Of a stretch of 64,000 nt of DNA, positions 38,357 to 47,699 are shown piece by piece. Source of the DNA: Prorocentrum cordatum (lineage: Eukaryota > Sar > Dinophyceae > Prorocentrales > Prorocentraceae); contig CAUYUJ010014562.1 in NCBI GenBank assembly GCA_963575745.1, positions 260,123-324,122 on the forward strand, in the 5' to 3' direction. The notes under the pieces were generated by a model that did not search any database, was not told the DNA's origin, and saw only the letters and a list, made by a program, of their open reading frames with translations. Numbering within the stretch: position 1 is the first letter of the stretch; the number at the start of each line of letters is the position of its first letter. A program made the translations under genes and the position numbers.

Positions 38357-39553
38357 ATGCCGGCGGATCCTCTCAGTGGCGAACGAGATAAGGATGTCCC
38401 TCCGGCAGGCAGCGGAGAGAAAGACCAAGAGGACCAGAGTGGTGCGCCCCAGGGCGCGACAGGCAGCAGCAGTTTCACAGAAGCGCAGGCGCTCGAGCTG
38501 AGAAGCATCCTGCGTGAGGAGATAGAGGCAGTGATCACCGCCTCGAGCTCCCCGGGCCAAGCGTCGGAAGGTGCGGCTCCTCAGGCCCGTGAAGGAGCAT
38601 CTGGGTCCGATCCGTGGGAGGACCTAGGCAGCGACCCGTGGCAGGACGGTCGCAAGCGAGGCACCGGCGAGAATGAGAATGCGCAGTGGGGTGGCAGAGG
38701 CTGGTGGTCAGCCTCAGCCGATGCACAGTGGGATTCGCGGGCCGGCGCGGACTTGAGCCAGGCCAAGTGGTCGGGCAATGGCGGCGGGACCGCCGACGCC
38801 CAGAAGTGGAGCGCCGTGAACTGGCGCAGCAGCAGCGGTGGCCACGAGGACAGCACGGCGTGGCCCTCGTCCTCGTGGTGGGAGAAGCCCGATCTCGGAG
38901 ATCCAGATCCCTGGTTGGGTTGGAGCGAGTACCGCCTCTGGCGCCGAGGAGTCCGGCGCTGGCTGGCGGGCACAGGAGTTGCAGTCAGCCGCCGAGCAGA
39001 CAGGATCCTGAAAGTGCTAGACATAGAGCTGAGAAAGAAGTTCGAGGACATATCGGACACCACCCTGGTCTCCGAGGCAGGACCGCAGGCGATCCTAGAT
39101 CGCCTGGATGTGCTCAGCGGCCAGCGCCAGGACGACGAGATGAGACGCGTGGGCCGTGAGTGCTTGTTCGGGTTCCAGCGCCGCCAGGGGGAGACATTGA
39201 GCATCTACGCGGCGAGGATGGACCAGGTCTTTGACCGCCTCTCGTCGCAGGGCCTGGACCTGAACTCCAAGTGGCGGCACCTGTTTCTCGAAGAAGGGGT
39301 CGGAGTCGACGACTCGCAGAAGCAGATGCTCAAGATCCTCAGCAAGAGCACGGGAGAGTACCAGGACCTGCTGAAGGCAATCCGGGAGATGGACATGCAG
39401 CGTAACGAGAGCTTGACGCACGGCAAGAAGACCTTTGCGGAGTTCGAGCAGAGCTCCCAGCCGACGTTCTACGACGAATTCGTCGACGTTCTTAAGACGA
39501 CGGCAGCAGCAGCATCTCGTCCCTGGACTCAGAGCAGGAGCAGACGGTGCTAG
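38357..39553 (+). CDS. gag: Element 2 gag, main part
   Basis: ATG 38357 (context GCCGCCATGC) starts MPADPLSGERDK. The N-terminal 150 residues are acidic and Gly/Ser/Trp-rich with DPWEDLGSDPWQDG repeats. A capsid-like helical region follows from about residue 190 (WSEYRLWRRGVRRWL, then ADRILKVLDIELRKKF, and GRECLFGFQRRQGETLSIYAARMDQVFDRL). The frame stops at 39551-39553, but the natural continuation (SLDSEQEQTVLVTTDQADIS) is in the next frame from about 39500, so one indel separates them. This is the structural protein that would package the RNA. Confidence 0.8.
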   Translation: MPADPLSGERDKDVPPAGSGEKDQEDQSGAPQGATGSSSFTEAQALELRSILREEIEAVITASSSPGQASEGAAPQAREGASGSDPWEDLGSDPWQDGRKRGTGENENAQWGGRGWWSASADAQWDSRAGADLSQAKWSGNGGGTADAQKWSAVNWRSSSGGHEDSTAWPSSSWWEKPDLGDPDPWLGWSEYRLWRRGVRRWLAGTGVAVSRRADRILKVLDIELRKKFEDISDTTLVSEAGPQAILDRLDVLSGQRQDDEMRRVGRECLFGFQRRQGETLSIYAARMDQVFDRLSSQGLDLNSKWRHLFLEEGVGVDDSQKQMLKILSKSTGEYQDLLKAIREMDMQRNESLTHGKKTFAEFEQSSQPTFYDEFVDVLKTTAAAASRPWTQSRSRRC

Positions 39554-40552
39554 TGACGACCGATCAGGCCGACATCTCAGAGCTAGAGGTTCCGACCATT
39601 TTGGCAGAGCTGGCTTCTGAGAGACGCAAGTCGTGGAAAGAGAACAAAGACTACAAGAGGCGGCTGAAAGTGGACAGGAAGTATTTTTTCCACGACGCCC
39701 CCGGCACTGGGAGGTGCTCGACCCCCTCGCCACCGTGGTCAGGACGGTCAGAGACGTCCTCGGGAGGAGAAGCTTTCGCCTCAACAGTTGATGAAAGTAA
39801 CGAAATGCCACAAGTGCCATCAGAAAGGTCACTGGGCGAGGGAATGCACGAATTCATTAGCAGCAGGTTCAGGCATAGCAGCACCGCCGAGACCAGCGAC
39901 AGCTTCGAAGGCAGGCTTCTTCGTACTGACGAACGACGGCACCGCCTCGTTTGGTCTAGTGCTGATGACGGCGCCCGGGCAGGATCCGCTGAGAGCGCTG
40001 ATCGAGAAGGCACGGTCGTCAGTCGTTCTCGCCTCTTCGACTCCTGAGCCATCCCCGCTCGTTTTTCTGACCACTCCCGGGGGAGAGATGATAGTATATA
40101 CCGCAGCCGGTCAGGGCCTCATAGGCCCGGCGTCCCTTTCGAAGCTAGACGAACGGCTTGCGTCCCTCGGTTTTCGGATTCCCAGGGTGCCCAGTGCCAA
40201 CCGGCACGCCCAGGGAGTCGGTGGTCGCACTAATGTTTCGACCGGCCTTCTCGTCCCGACGGGGATAGAGGGCCGCCGCGGTGCGATGCAGCTCGATTTG
40301 ATCAGCGAGGAGGTTCCAGCCTTGATGCCAATCGGCATGCAGGAGGCTCTTGGAGCCGTCATAGATCCTCCTGAAGAGAAGGTTACGTCTAAGAGTTTGG
40401 ACACAACGACGCCTTTGAAGTCGCTTTCGTCCGGGCATCGGACGATCAGGATCGACAAGCTCGGCGCGCCCGACGATTTTCATGTTCCAGAGTTGGTGTC
40501 GAGCAAGTTTGGTGTTTCGAAGCAGGACTTCGTGCGGCAGCCTGGGCCGTAG
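39547..40552 (+). pseudogene. Element 2 gag end with zinc knuckle, and protease-like domain
   Basis: The frame 39547-40047 carries the gag C-terminus to about 39690. The frame 39788-40552 then opens with a CCHC knuckle, CHKCHQKGHWAREC (C-X2-C-X4-H-X4-C). A protease-like region follows: GEMIVYTAAGQGLIG. In related dinoflagellate polyproteins, as I recall them, this site reads D-T-A-A-G-Q; here the catalytic Asp position is Tyr (codon TAT at 40097-40099). A second segment (RRGAMQLDLISEEVPALMPIGMQEALGAVID) looks like the end of the fold. The enzyme is probably inactive if the Asp loss is real. Confidence 0.6.
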
Positions 40553-41445
40553 TGCAAGATGTCGGCGTGCCATAGCGCCGACGTCGGTCCGACAGCGATG
40601 AGCGGCCAGTCGAGGGAGCTAGGCGAGGGTAGATCGAGGGTCCAGGGTCCGAGCCGGGGGTCCGGGGACCAAGCTCACGACCGACGCGAATCCACTCGAC
40701 ACGATGGTGCCGACGTTCCAGACAGTCCAGAGTATTCCGCATCAGTTCCAGCACATGTTCCAGATTATCCAGCATCAGTATCACATGAAACCGCACATGT
40801 TCCAGATTATCCAGCATCAGTATCTTGCGGAACAACAGGTCAAGGAGGTACTCAACAAAACACCTGGGGGCTCGAGGCGGGACGCAGCTCGAAAAAACAC
40901 GCTAGGACGTTCAAGCGCGTCAAACGTTCGGGAAAACCACTGCGCCTCCAAGGCGTTCCGGTCCGTTTCGTTTTGCTCAAGCCTCCATGCCGATTCGATT
41001 TGTGATCCCCTTCAGAGTTCTCCACGGAGTTTCCTGGAAGATACTGCGCCCGACCGGCATGACAGACCATCGCTATGCGCTGACTGGCCGGGACGTGCCG
41101 GAGGAGATGCAGCTGAAGCACCTCCGCTGGGTTCACATCGTCTCGCAGGGCCTCAGGGTGGAGGAGGCACTCGGCCTGTCGATCCTCGACCTGAGTCGCG
41201 CGGGCCGCCTCTGGCCGGTGGCCTTCACTCGCAGACAGCGCCACCTCACATGTGCAGTCGGGATGCTGCAATGCCGCCGCGATCCGCAGAGGCGCCGTGT
41301 CGGAGCCAACGCCAGCGCGACCTGGATCAAGCGCATCGACTGCGACGCGAGGCTGGCCTACTGGAGCCGCCCGAGGATCGAGGTGCAGCCGCAGCTCCTG
41401 ACGATCAAGGGCGACCCGGACTACAGCACGGAGCCGGGGTAGGGA
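40553..41445 (+). CDS. Element 2 linker ORFs, unrecognised
   Basis: Frames 40559-41005, 40704-42329 and 40987-41442 overlap. The 40700-40830 part carries a short repeat (FQIIQHQY twice) encoded by TTCCAGATTATCCAGCATCAG. The 40987 frame gives 151 residues (MPIRFVIPFRVLHGVSW, then LKHLRWVHIVSQGLRVEEALGLSI) of mixed charge with no motif I recognise. It sits where copia elements usually have only a linker. Confidence 0.35.
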
Positions 41446-41919
41446 TTGTCGGGCGGCCCCGCAGTGCCGAACATTCGGCGGCGCAACAAGGGCGAGGACG
41501 ACAAGAAGGAGCTCTTGAGCAAACTCGTCAAGATCGACCACTCCAAGAGTCCGGCGGTAGTGAAAGGGCAGATGCGCTCGGGTGCCGCGACGAGACCTTC
41601 CTATGCGCCGATGCAGGTGGACGAGCTGGCCCAGGCAGAGCGGAAGAGCCGCCCCAGGACGTCCGAGAACAGCCTCGCGAAGGACATGAAGGAGCTGAAG
41701 GACGCGATTCAGCTGCAGAACGAGTCCCTCCAGCAGCACGGCCAGGCACTGCAGTTCCTCCTGCAGCCGCACATGGTTCAGCTCCAGCAGCAGCATGCGG
41801 CGGCGATCACGACGGCGGTCCTGGGCACCCCGCGCCAGACCGACAAGTGGGAGGTGATCGGCCAGCCACCACCTCAGTCCCCAGCAGCGGCAGCGGCAGC
41901 TTCACCAAGCCTCGCGTAG
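41446..41919 (+). CDS. Element 2 Gln-rich coiled-coil-like ORF
   Basis: The 157-residue frame is basic at its start (RRRNKGEDDKKELLSKLVKI) and then forms a long amphipathic stretch (LAKDMKELKDAIQLQNESLQQHGQAL), ending in an Ala/Pro-rich tail. A heptad-like pattern suggests a coiled coil. The function is unknown. The GTG-free upstream context gives no preferred start. Confidence 0.4.
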   Translation: MSGGPAVPNIRRRNKGEDDKKELLSKLVKIDHSKSPAVVKGQMRSGAATRPSYAPMQVDELAQAERKSRPRTSENSLAKDMKELKDAIQLQNESLQQHGQALQFLLQPHMVQLQQQHAAAITTAVLGTPRQTDKWEVIGQPPPQSPAAAAAASPSLA

Positions 41920-41939
41920 AATCAGGGACGAGTTGTGGT

Positions 41940-42329
41940 ATGAGCCGATTCGTGAGTGAGGTCGGCGGCGAATCCCTTTCTCTCCAGCGCATCGTTTCGC
42001 AGCTGGAGGCACCGGCATCCGAGCTATTCTATTTCCCGAGGTGCACAGAGGAGGAGTGGAAGAAGCATCGGGAAAGGGGACACATATGGGTTCTTTTCGA
42101 TAAGCAGCACGACCGGATGCAGGTGTTTTTCAGCTCGGAGGATTCTCCGAGTTCCTTTCCCGTTGAGAGCGAGTGCCATCTAGCTGTCCGTCATGACGGC
42201 TGGGCCTCCGCCATCCGGGATGCCGAGTTTAACGGCGACTACGAGACGACGATACCGAGACACGAGGCGAGAACTGGAGAAAACGGCGCGGGCTCTTCTT
42301 GCGGCCAAGTCAGGAAAGAGTGGCGATGA
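41940..42329 (+). CDS. Element 2 small ORF, unrecognised
   Basis: ATG 41940 opens MSRFVSEVGGESLSL and continues FYFPRCTEEEWKKHRERGHIWVLFDKQHDRMQVFF. The composition is protein-like, with alternating hydrophobic residues and few low-complexity runs, but I recognise no family. It overlaps the start of the methyltransferase-like frame. Confidence 0.4.
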   Translation: MSRFVSEVGGESLSLQRIVSQLEAPASELFYFPRCTEEEWKKHRERGHIWVLFDKQHDRMQVFFSSEDSPSSFPVESECHLAVRHDGWASAIRDAEFNGDYETTIPRHEARTGENGAGSSCGQVRKEWR

Positions 42330-43093
42330 ACAGCAAGAGCGTCCTGGACAGCAAACACCACCAGGGGGTGAAGTTCAGGGAATCTCCACCCGTGCTCGCT
42401 GTCCCGGGTCGAGCGCTTGTCCGCCCTCTACGTCCTCTTCCCCGCCCCAGGACTCGTACCCTCTCCTTTCCTCCCTCCTCTCTCGTCGGGAAGTGGATCG
42501 TCGCAGGAAGGGGGGTCTGTCTCGGGGCATGATGGAGGTTTTCTCGCCACCCCAGATATGCCCAGCGGCTCGCCAGTCGGGGGTTGCGGATCAGGGAAGC
42601 TTGGATCTGTCCACGGGCTGGGATTTTCGGCGCCCCGAGGACCGACGTTTGGCGAGGGACCTTATCCGGTCCAGGAGGCCCGGGGTCCTTTTCTTGGAGC
42701 CTCCCTGCAGGGTTTTCAGCGTGGCCTTTGAGATTTCGGAACGTGTGATGGACCCAGCCAAGAGAGCCATGGCCATGATCGAGGGCACGGCTCTGCTCCG
42801 TTTCGCCATCGAGCTGGCTGAGCTCCAGGTCTCTCTCGGAGGGGTCTTTGTTCTGGAACATCCCGAGGGGGCGTCCAGTTGGAAGTCTCAGCACATGGCG
42901 AAGCTTCTGTCCTTGCCGGGGGTGCAATCGATCGTTTTCGACATGTGTCGTTTCGGTTTATGCGCGGACAGTGCCGGAGAGCTATCAAAGAAGCCGACTC
43001 GAGTCATCAGCAACGATTCGGAGTTGCTCGCCTCTCTCTCTCAGGGCATCGCTGTGAGGGTGGCCACCCCCATCACGTTTTACAAGGGTCTGC
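42193..43093 (+). CDS. Element 2 cytosine-methyltransferase-like module
   Basis: The 42193 frame carries LDLSTGWDF, LFLEPPCRVFS (Pro-Pro-Cys as in methyltransferase motif IV), VFVLEHPEGASSW (at the ENP position), DMCRFGLCADSAGEL and KKPTRVISN. The module ends in a shifted frame with HPHHVLQGSAQTSKAQVYPP (about 43065-43125), which leads into the integrase. The layout parallels the fragment at 138-862. Cytosine methyltransferases are known passengers of some dinoflagellate retrotransposons; this one is divergent, so a substrate is not claimed. An indel near 43050 splits it. Confidence 0.5.
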
Positions 43094-45173
43094 CCAAACC
43101 TCTAAGGCTCAGGTCTACCCTCCCGGCTCGGTGCAGCATCTGGCCAGGATCACCAGGGGGGTATTGGATCGGAGGGCCAGGCAGGCCAGAACATCGGACG
43201 TGGTCGGTTGGATTCGCAAGGAGCTACAGTGCCAGATCGAGCCGAGCCCACCCCCGATTCCCGATGTGTTGTGGTCTTGCTACCCGTCGGTGATTGACCC
43301 CGGGGACCTCGCGGATGAAGAACTCGAACACGACGAGTCAGGTCCGGGTCCCGAGGACCAGACGGGTCAGGACAAGCACGCGTCTCCACCTCCCGAGATC
43401 GACGCCAGGGTGCGTAACTTGATTCAGAAGGTGCATGTGAACCTAGGCCACCCCGCTCGTCCCCTCTTTCTGCAGATACTCCGAGGGGCTCACGCGAAAC
43501 CCGAGGTCTTGCAGTACGTGCGGCGAGAGTTTGCTTGCCCAGACTGTGAGTCTCATCCCCGCCCTGCGCATCGGAGATATGTTGCGATGCCTCGCGCGTG
43601 CCAGTTTAACAGAGTGGTAGCTGTTGATTCCTTCCACCCCAGCTTTGGAGGAAACTCTTTTTTTTTTTTGAACATGATCTGTCACGGGACGAACTATCAG
43701 GTCGTGGCCCGATACGAGGGGGGTGCCCGTGACGCTTGGGAGTGTTTCGTGTCGTCGTGGCTGCGATATTTCGGCCCCCCGGAACTTCTGATCACGGACG
43801 GTGGCTCAGAATTTCAGGGCGAATTCTCCCGTGGTACCGAGCAGAGAGGAACCTTCCAGCATGTTACCAGCGCCGAAGCTCCGTGGGAAAACGACCGCTG
43901 CGAGCGGCACGGGGGTTGGGTCAAGGACCTGGCTCTCAGAGGTTCCGAGGGGGCCCCGGTGTCCACGGAGCGTGAGTTTGAGCTGTTGGTGTACGAGATA
44001 ACCGCCGCGAAGAATTCGCATCTTCACAGAGGGGGGTTCTCCCCGAACCAACTCGTGTTCGGAAGGAACCCTAGAGTTCCACAGGATTTGTTGTCGGACG
44101 ACCCGGTTAATCAAGTGGGCCTGGATGATATGGCCGAAGGGGTTTGGGACCAGGACACTGCTGCGGCGGATTCCTCTAGAGCCATGGCCATCAGGAAGCG
44201 GGCACGGACCATGCTCTTCGAGGGCAGCTGCCGGGGGAAGGTGCACTCGGCGGCAAGAGCCCCCAAACTCCGGGATCGAAATTTGGCTCCAGGCGATTGG
44301 GTATATGTGTGGCGTCGAGCACCGGCCTTACAGCAGGAGAAAACCTTCGCCATGCAGCGGGATCGCTGGTGCGGTCCTGGATTGGTAGTTTTCCAGTACG
44401 GGAACTCCGCGTGGGTCTCTATGAGATCCCGTCTCTGGAAACGTGCGACAGAACAGCTCCGCCCCGCGTCCGGCCCCGAGGCCCGAGGGGCCGAGATGCT
44501 CCAGGATACGGCCCTCCAGGACCTCGTTCGCCAGGTGCAGTCCGGTTCCCAGAGGACCGGTGTGGATGTGTCCCGCGAGGGGCCCCTTCCCGATGAAGAG
44601 CGGGGCGGTCCAGTCAGCGGGGATCGCGAGGCAGTTCATGCCCCTCTTCCTCCCCCCCGGCAGCTCCCGACTCGAGCCAGCTCTCTCCGCCCGCTCGAGC
44701 GGCGGGCGAGCCAGGTGCCGACGTCCCTCCGCCCGAGCTGTCTCCGCCCCCCCGCTCTCGGTCTGGTGCCTCCTCTGCGCCTCTCGGAGAGCAGCCGATG
44801 TCCCGTGAGGTCCCCTCTCGCACGGGCCCTCCCTCGGATCAGACGTCGGAGAGTGGTTCAGACACTGCCGGGGGAGCCAGCTCCGGCTTCAAGAGAAGAG
44901 GCTCCGATCTTGTCCAGTCGAATGCGGACGGTGGCATGCCGGGCATCTCAGAGGAGTTCGAGACCCCAGCCCAGGATCGTGTCCCGGTCAGACCTGGCAT
45001 GGAGGGCCCCAGCAGTCCAAGCCTGCAGCACGGGGTCCATCCAGAAGGTTCCGTGCCGGAACCTCAGGCCCAGCCCCCTGCTCCTCCGGGCACCCCCCCG
45101 TTCGGCCCTTCAGAGGCGGCCTTGCCGGTCGGGCCCGCGGTCGAGGACCATCGTCTGCGAGAACTTGCTTTGA
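43060..45173 (+). CDS. Element 2 integrase
   Basis: The zinc domain reads VHVNLGHPARPLFL ... FACPDCESH (HHCC type). The core triad is VVAVDSFHPSF (Asp), LLITDGGSEF (Asp) and ENDRCERHGGW (Glu). Then come SPNQLVFGRNPRVPQDL and a C-terminal barrel-like segment, LAPGDWVYVWRR ... RWCGPGLVVFQ. A run of ten T at 43661-43670 falls in GGNSFFFLNM and is a likely spot for indels. The frame continues to 45173 into Arg/Pro-rich sequence that is probably out of frame from about 44700, where the RT frame (44798) takes over. Confidence 0.88.
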
Positions 45174-47407
45174 TCCAAGCCAACCGCGTGAGGGATATGG
45201 GCGCGCGTGCGTGGGATCGCCCTCTCTTGTCTCGTGAACAGTTCGATGCAGCAGTCAGGTCGAGGCCCAGTGGTCTGAGCCGCTACGGAGATCGTCTCAA
45301 CAGGCTGCCCCGCCCAATAGAAGATCTTCAGAGAGGCGACGCGTCGGTTCAGGGCCGGATCGCAGATTGGGAATCTTTGAGACGCAATTCCAGGGGCCCC
45401 GTTCGGGTCAGTCGGCAAGACAGGGAAGATGGTCAGATGACAGACACCGCCGCAGTTCTTTTTTCTCTCTCGCCAGAACAGTCTGAGCAGTACTTTACCT
45501 CACTCTCGGAGGGTTTAGTCGAACACGGCTGGTCGGGGGACTGGGCGCACTTCGTGAACGGTAACGCTGATGTCGAGCTCATTCCAGGGGAGCCCGGATC
45601 TCCCTCCGAGGGGACCCTCACCCTTGCTACTTCCGGGGGGGGTGAGGTCTCGATGTCCAAGCTCGACCCGGAAGGGAGAAAGGCCTTTCGAGAGCCCGGC
45701 GCCAAGGAGTGGTTGAGCGTCTCGGGGACCGGGGCCGTGCATGTCCATCCTCCGGCGGAGGGGAAGCGTCTCAGGGCTCTGTTTCCCAGGCGTGTCGTCT
45801 CGTCTCGCATGGTGCGTCGGTGGAAACCACAGGAAGGGTGTTACAGCAAGCCGCTGGCTAAGAGCCGGTGGTGCGTCCGAGGCCATGAAGACGAGGATAC
45901 TCATGAATTGAGGGTGTGCTCCCCTGCACCTCAGATGGAGTCGTTAATGTTGTTTCTCACGGCGGCCCTGGCCTTAGGCATGTCACTGACGATATGGCAT
46001 TTGAAGGACGCGTTTTGCCAGTCCGATCCTCGACGGAGGAGTCGCGGTCGGGCGTTCGTCGAACCGTGCGAGGGGTTGGACCTTGAGGCGGGAAGTCTTA
46101 TTGAGCTGGTCGCTCCCGTCTACGGACTGGGCGACGCGCCTCTCGCCCTTCATCGCACTACTGTTCGATTCTTCGAGTCGCTAGGGTATGTCAGATCCAA
46201 GCTTGAGCCGTGCTGGATGGTCCGCCGTGGCCCTAAGGGGCCGGACGCCATGGTTTTGATCGAGGTTGATGACTGGGCCATTGGCTTAGCAGATAGCGTC
46301 CGAGATGGCCAGATTAAGGCCTTTACCGACAGGTTTGTTTTCGGGAAGCTTAGGACAGTAGATTCGGAAGGAGTGGAGTATATCGGACGTCGAGTTCGAC
46401 GCCTACACGATCGCATTCTAGTCGACCAGCAGAAGTATATCTTAGAAAATCTACACCGTCTTCATATATCCCGGGACCGACGAGGTCGGCATGACCAGCC
46501 CCTGGTGGGCTGCGAGAAGACGGAGTTCAGGTCGCTTATCTACCGGCTCAATTGGGTCGGCAGGGGAACCCGGGCAGAAGCATGTGGTACGGCATCTATT
46601 TTAGCTTCCAGGGTAGAGAATCCCTCCGTGGGGGACGCGTTGCTCGCTAACAAGATGGTCGATCATCTTCGACAGACAGCAGCTATCCCCATCGCTCTCT
46701 GGAAGTTCAGGCCAGACGACATTATCTTCGTCACTTCTTCCGACGCCGGCGGCGTCGCCGCCAACGATACCGACAAGGCTCAGCTGGCATGGCAGGTGCA
46801 TGTTGCGGATCGGGTGCTTGCTTCGGGTTCCAGGGCCAGGGTGTCCCCTCTAGCGTGGCGTTCGCACCGAGCCAAGAGGGCCGTTCCTTCTACCTTGGCC
46901 GGCGAGGTTCAGTCCCTTTCAGGAGCGCTGGCAGAGGCAGAGTGGCTGCAGCTGCTTTTCCTAGACGTGCTGAAGGGCGGGGTGGTCACCGAGGAGTGGC
47001 GTGACAAGTTGGGTCCGTTCGCCGCTGTCCTTCGATCCGATTGTTCCCTGAACGTTCAGCCGGACGGAAACTTGAGCATAGTAGATGCGAAGGGGATTTT
47101 TGATACTCTGGAACGCGACTCGACCGGCTCGAAAAACGACAGGCGATCGGCCATCGACCTCTCGGTTTGCAGGGACACCCTGGGACGTTTCGGAGGAACT
47201 ATTCGCTGGGTACCCCATCCGGTGATGACGGTCGACGCTTTGACGAAGGCCGACCTAGCTAGATTTAACGCGGCCCAGTTGCAAATGCTGAAGTCCGGCA
47301 TCATGAAGCTCACTCCAGAAGAGGACAGTATCTCCACCCGACGCAACGATCCGACCTCCCGAGATCGATCCCGAGCCGCTTCCCTTCGACAGCTGTCTCA
47401 GTCGTGA
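44798..47407 (+). CDS. Element 2 reverse transcriptase and RNase H
   Basis: The intact 869-residue frame has about 300 residues of linker, then copia RT: KSRWCVRGHEDEDTHE, TIWHLKDAFCQSDP (first Asp) and MVLIEVDDWAIG, with the catalytic pair as EVDD at 46262-46273. The thumb follows (VEYIGRRVRRL). RNase H shows FVTSSDAGGVA, LAGEVQSLSGALAEAEWLQ, LSIVDAKGIFDTL and VPHPVMTVDALTKAD for its acidic residues. The usual aromatic before VDD is Glu here. This is the best-preserved gene in the window and ends TGA at 47405-47407. Confidence 0.88.
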   Translation: MSREVPSRTGPPSDQTSESGSDTAGGASSGFKRRGSDLVQSNADGGMPGISEEFETPAQDRVPVRPGMEGPSSPSLQHGVHPEGSVPEPQAQPPAPPGTPPFGPSEAALPVGPAVEDHRLRELALIQANRVRDMGARAWDRPLLSREQFDAAVRSRPSGLSRYGDRLNRLPRPIEDLQRGDASVQGRIADWESLRRNSRGPVRVSRQDREDGQMTDTAAVLFSLSPEQSEQYFTSLSEGLVEHGWSGDWAHFVNGNADVELIPGEPGSPSEGTLTLATSGGGEVSMSKLDPEGRKAFREPGAKEWLSVSGTGAVHVHPPAEGKRLRALFPRRVVSSRMVRRWKPQEGCYSKPLAKSRWCVRGHEDEDTHELRVCSPAPQMESLMLFLTAALALGMSLTIWHLKDAFCQSDPRRRSRGRAFVEPCEGLDLEAGSLIELVAPVYGLGDAPLALHRTTVRFFESLGYVRSKLEPCWMVRRGPKGPDAMVLIEVDDWAIGLADSVRDGQIKAFTDRFVFGKLRTVDSEGVEYIGRRVRRLHDRILVDQQKYILENLHRLHISRDRRGRHDQPLVGCEKTEFRSLIYRLNWVGRGTRAEACGTASILASRVENPSVGDALLANKMVDHLRQTAAIPIALWKFRPDDIIFVTSSDAGGVAANDTDKAQLAWQVHVADRVLASGSRARVSPLAWRSHRAKRAVPSTLAGEVQSLSGALAEAEWLQLLFLDVLKGGVVTEEWRDKLGPFAAVLRSDCSLNVQPDGNLSIVDAKGIFDTLERDSTGSKNDRRSAIDLSVCRDTLGRFGGTIRWVPHPVMTVDALTKADLARFNAAQLQMLKSGIMKLTPEEDSISTRRNDPTSRDRSRAASLRQLSQS

Positions 47408-47511
47408 AGACGACGCAGTTTTGCCAGAATATTTTCGAGCTTTCAGTCGTACAGCTTTCCACCTGCCCAACACGTGAGATGACTTTAAGCTCACTTAAAT
47501 TGGGCCTGCCG
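47408..47511 (+). other. Element 2 3' non-coding region
   Basis: About 100 bases between the RNase H stop and the right LTR. No purine-rich tract stands before the LTR (CACTTAAATTGGGCCTGCCG), so plus-strand priming is unexplained, as in element 1. Confidence 0.6.
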
Positions 47512-47699
47512 TGGAAATATGACCAGTTTGAGCTTAATCATCTCTTATGTTGCATGCGTGCTTACTTGTTACACATTCGTGTGTGCTCACGTGTGTGCAC
47601 ATCTGCTGCTGTTTTGGCTCAAGGCGCCTTTCGACACCATGTCTCTCGCGAGAGAAAAGACATCCCTCGTTTTCGCCACTGACCGTCCTTGACGCGTCA
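47512..47699 (+). repeat. Element 2, right LTR (188 bp)
   Basis: It has the same length as the left LTR with three differences noticed (AAT/AAG, GCGTG/GCATG, GCTCAC/GCGCAC). The spliced-leader-like 12-mer lies at 47612-47623. It is followed directly by satellite sequence. Confidence 0.92.
47603..47623 (+). promoter_or_regulatory. Spliced-leader relic in right LTR of element 2
   Basis: The same 21-base segment as in the left LTR, with identical TTTTGGCTCAAG. Confidence 0.68.

Larger units (their letters stand above)
38118..47699 (+). mobile_element. Copia element 2: 9.6-kb LTR retrotransposon nested in satellite
   Basis: It has 188-bp LTRs, the primer site TGGTAGCGGAGC, and the order gag, protease-like, unrecognised ORFs, methyltransferase-like module, integrase, RT and RNase H on the plus strand. 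The LTRs differ at about 3 of 188 positions (about 1.6%), younger than element 1. The flanking satellite reads CCTGGGGG on the left and GGGGCTGCGATC on the right, consistent with a 4-5 bp GGGG duplication. Gag, the protease region and the methyltransferase-integrase junction contain frame changes. The RT-RNase H frame of 869 residues is intact. Confidence 0.92.

Noticed and set aside
43661-43681. Run of T in the integrase as a true frameshift
   Set aside because: The frame is intact across it as given; only noted as a place where indels are likely.
38341-47407. GNRA hairpin family in element 2
   Set aside because: By eye I found no copy of the GC-NN-G/GNRA/C-N'N'-GC formula there; one weak GGAG-GAAA-CTCT near 43649-43660 lacks the GC ends.
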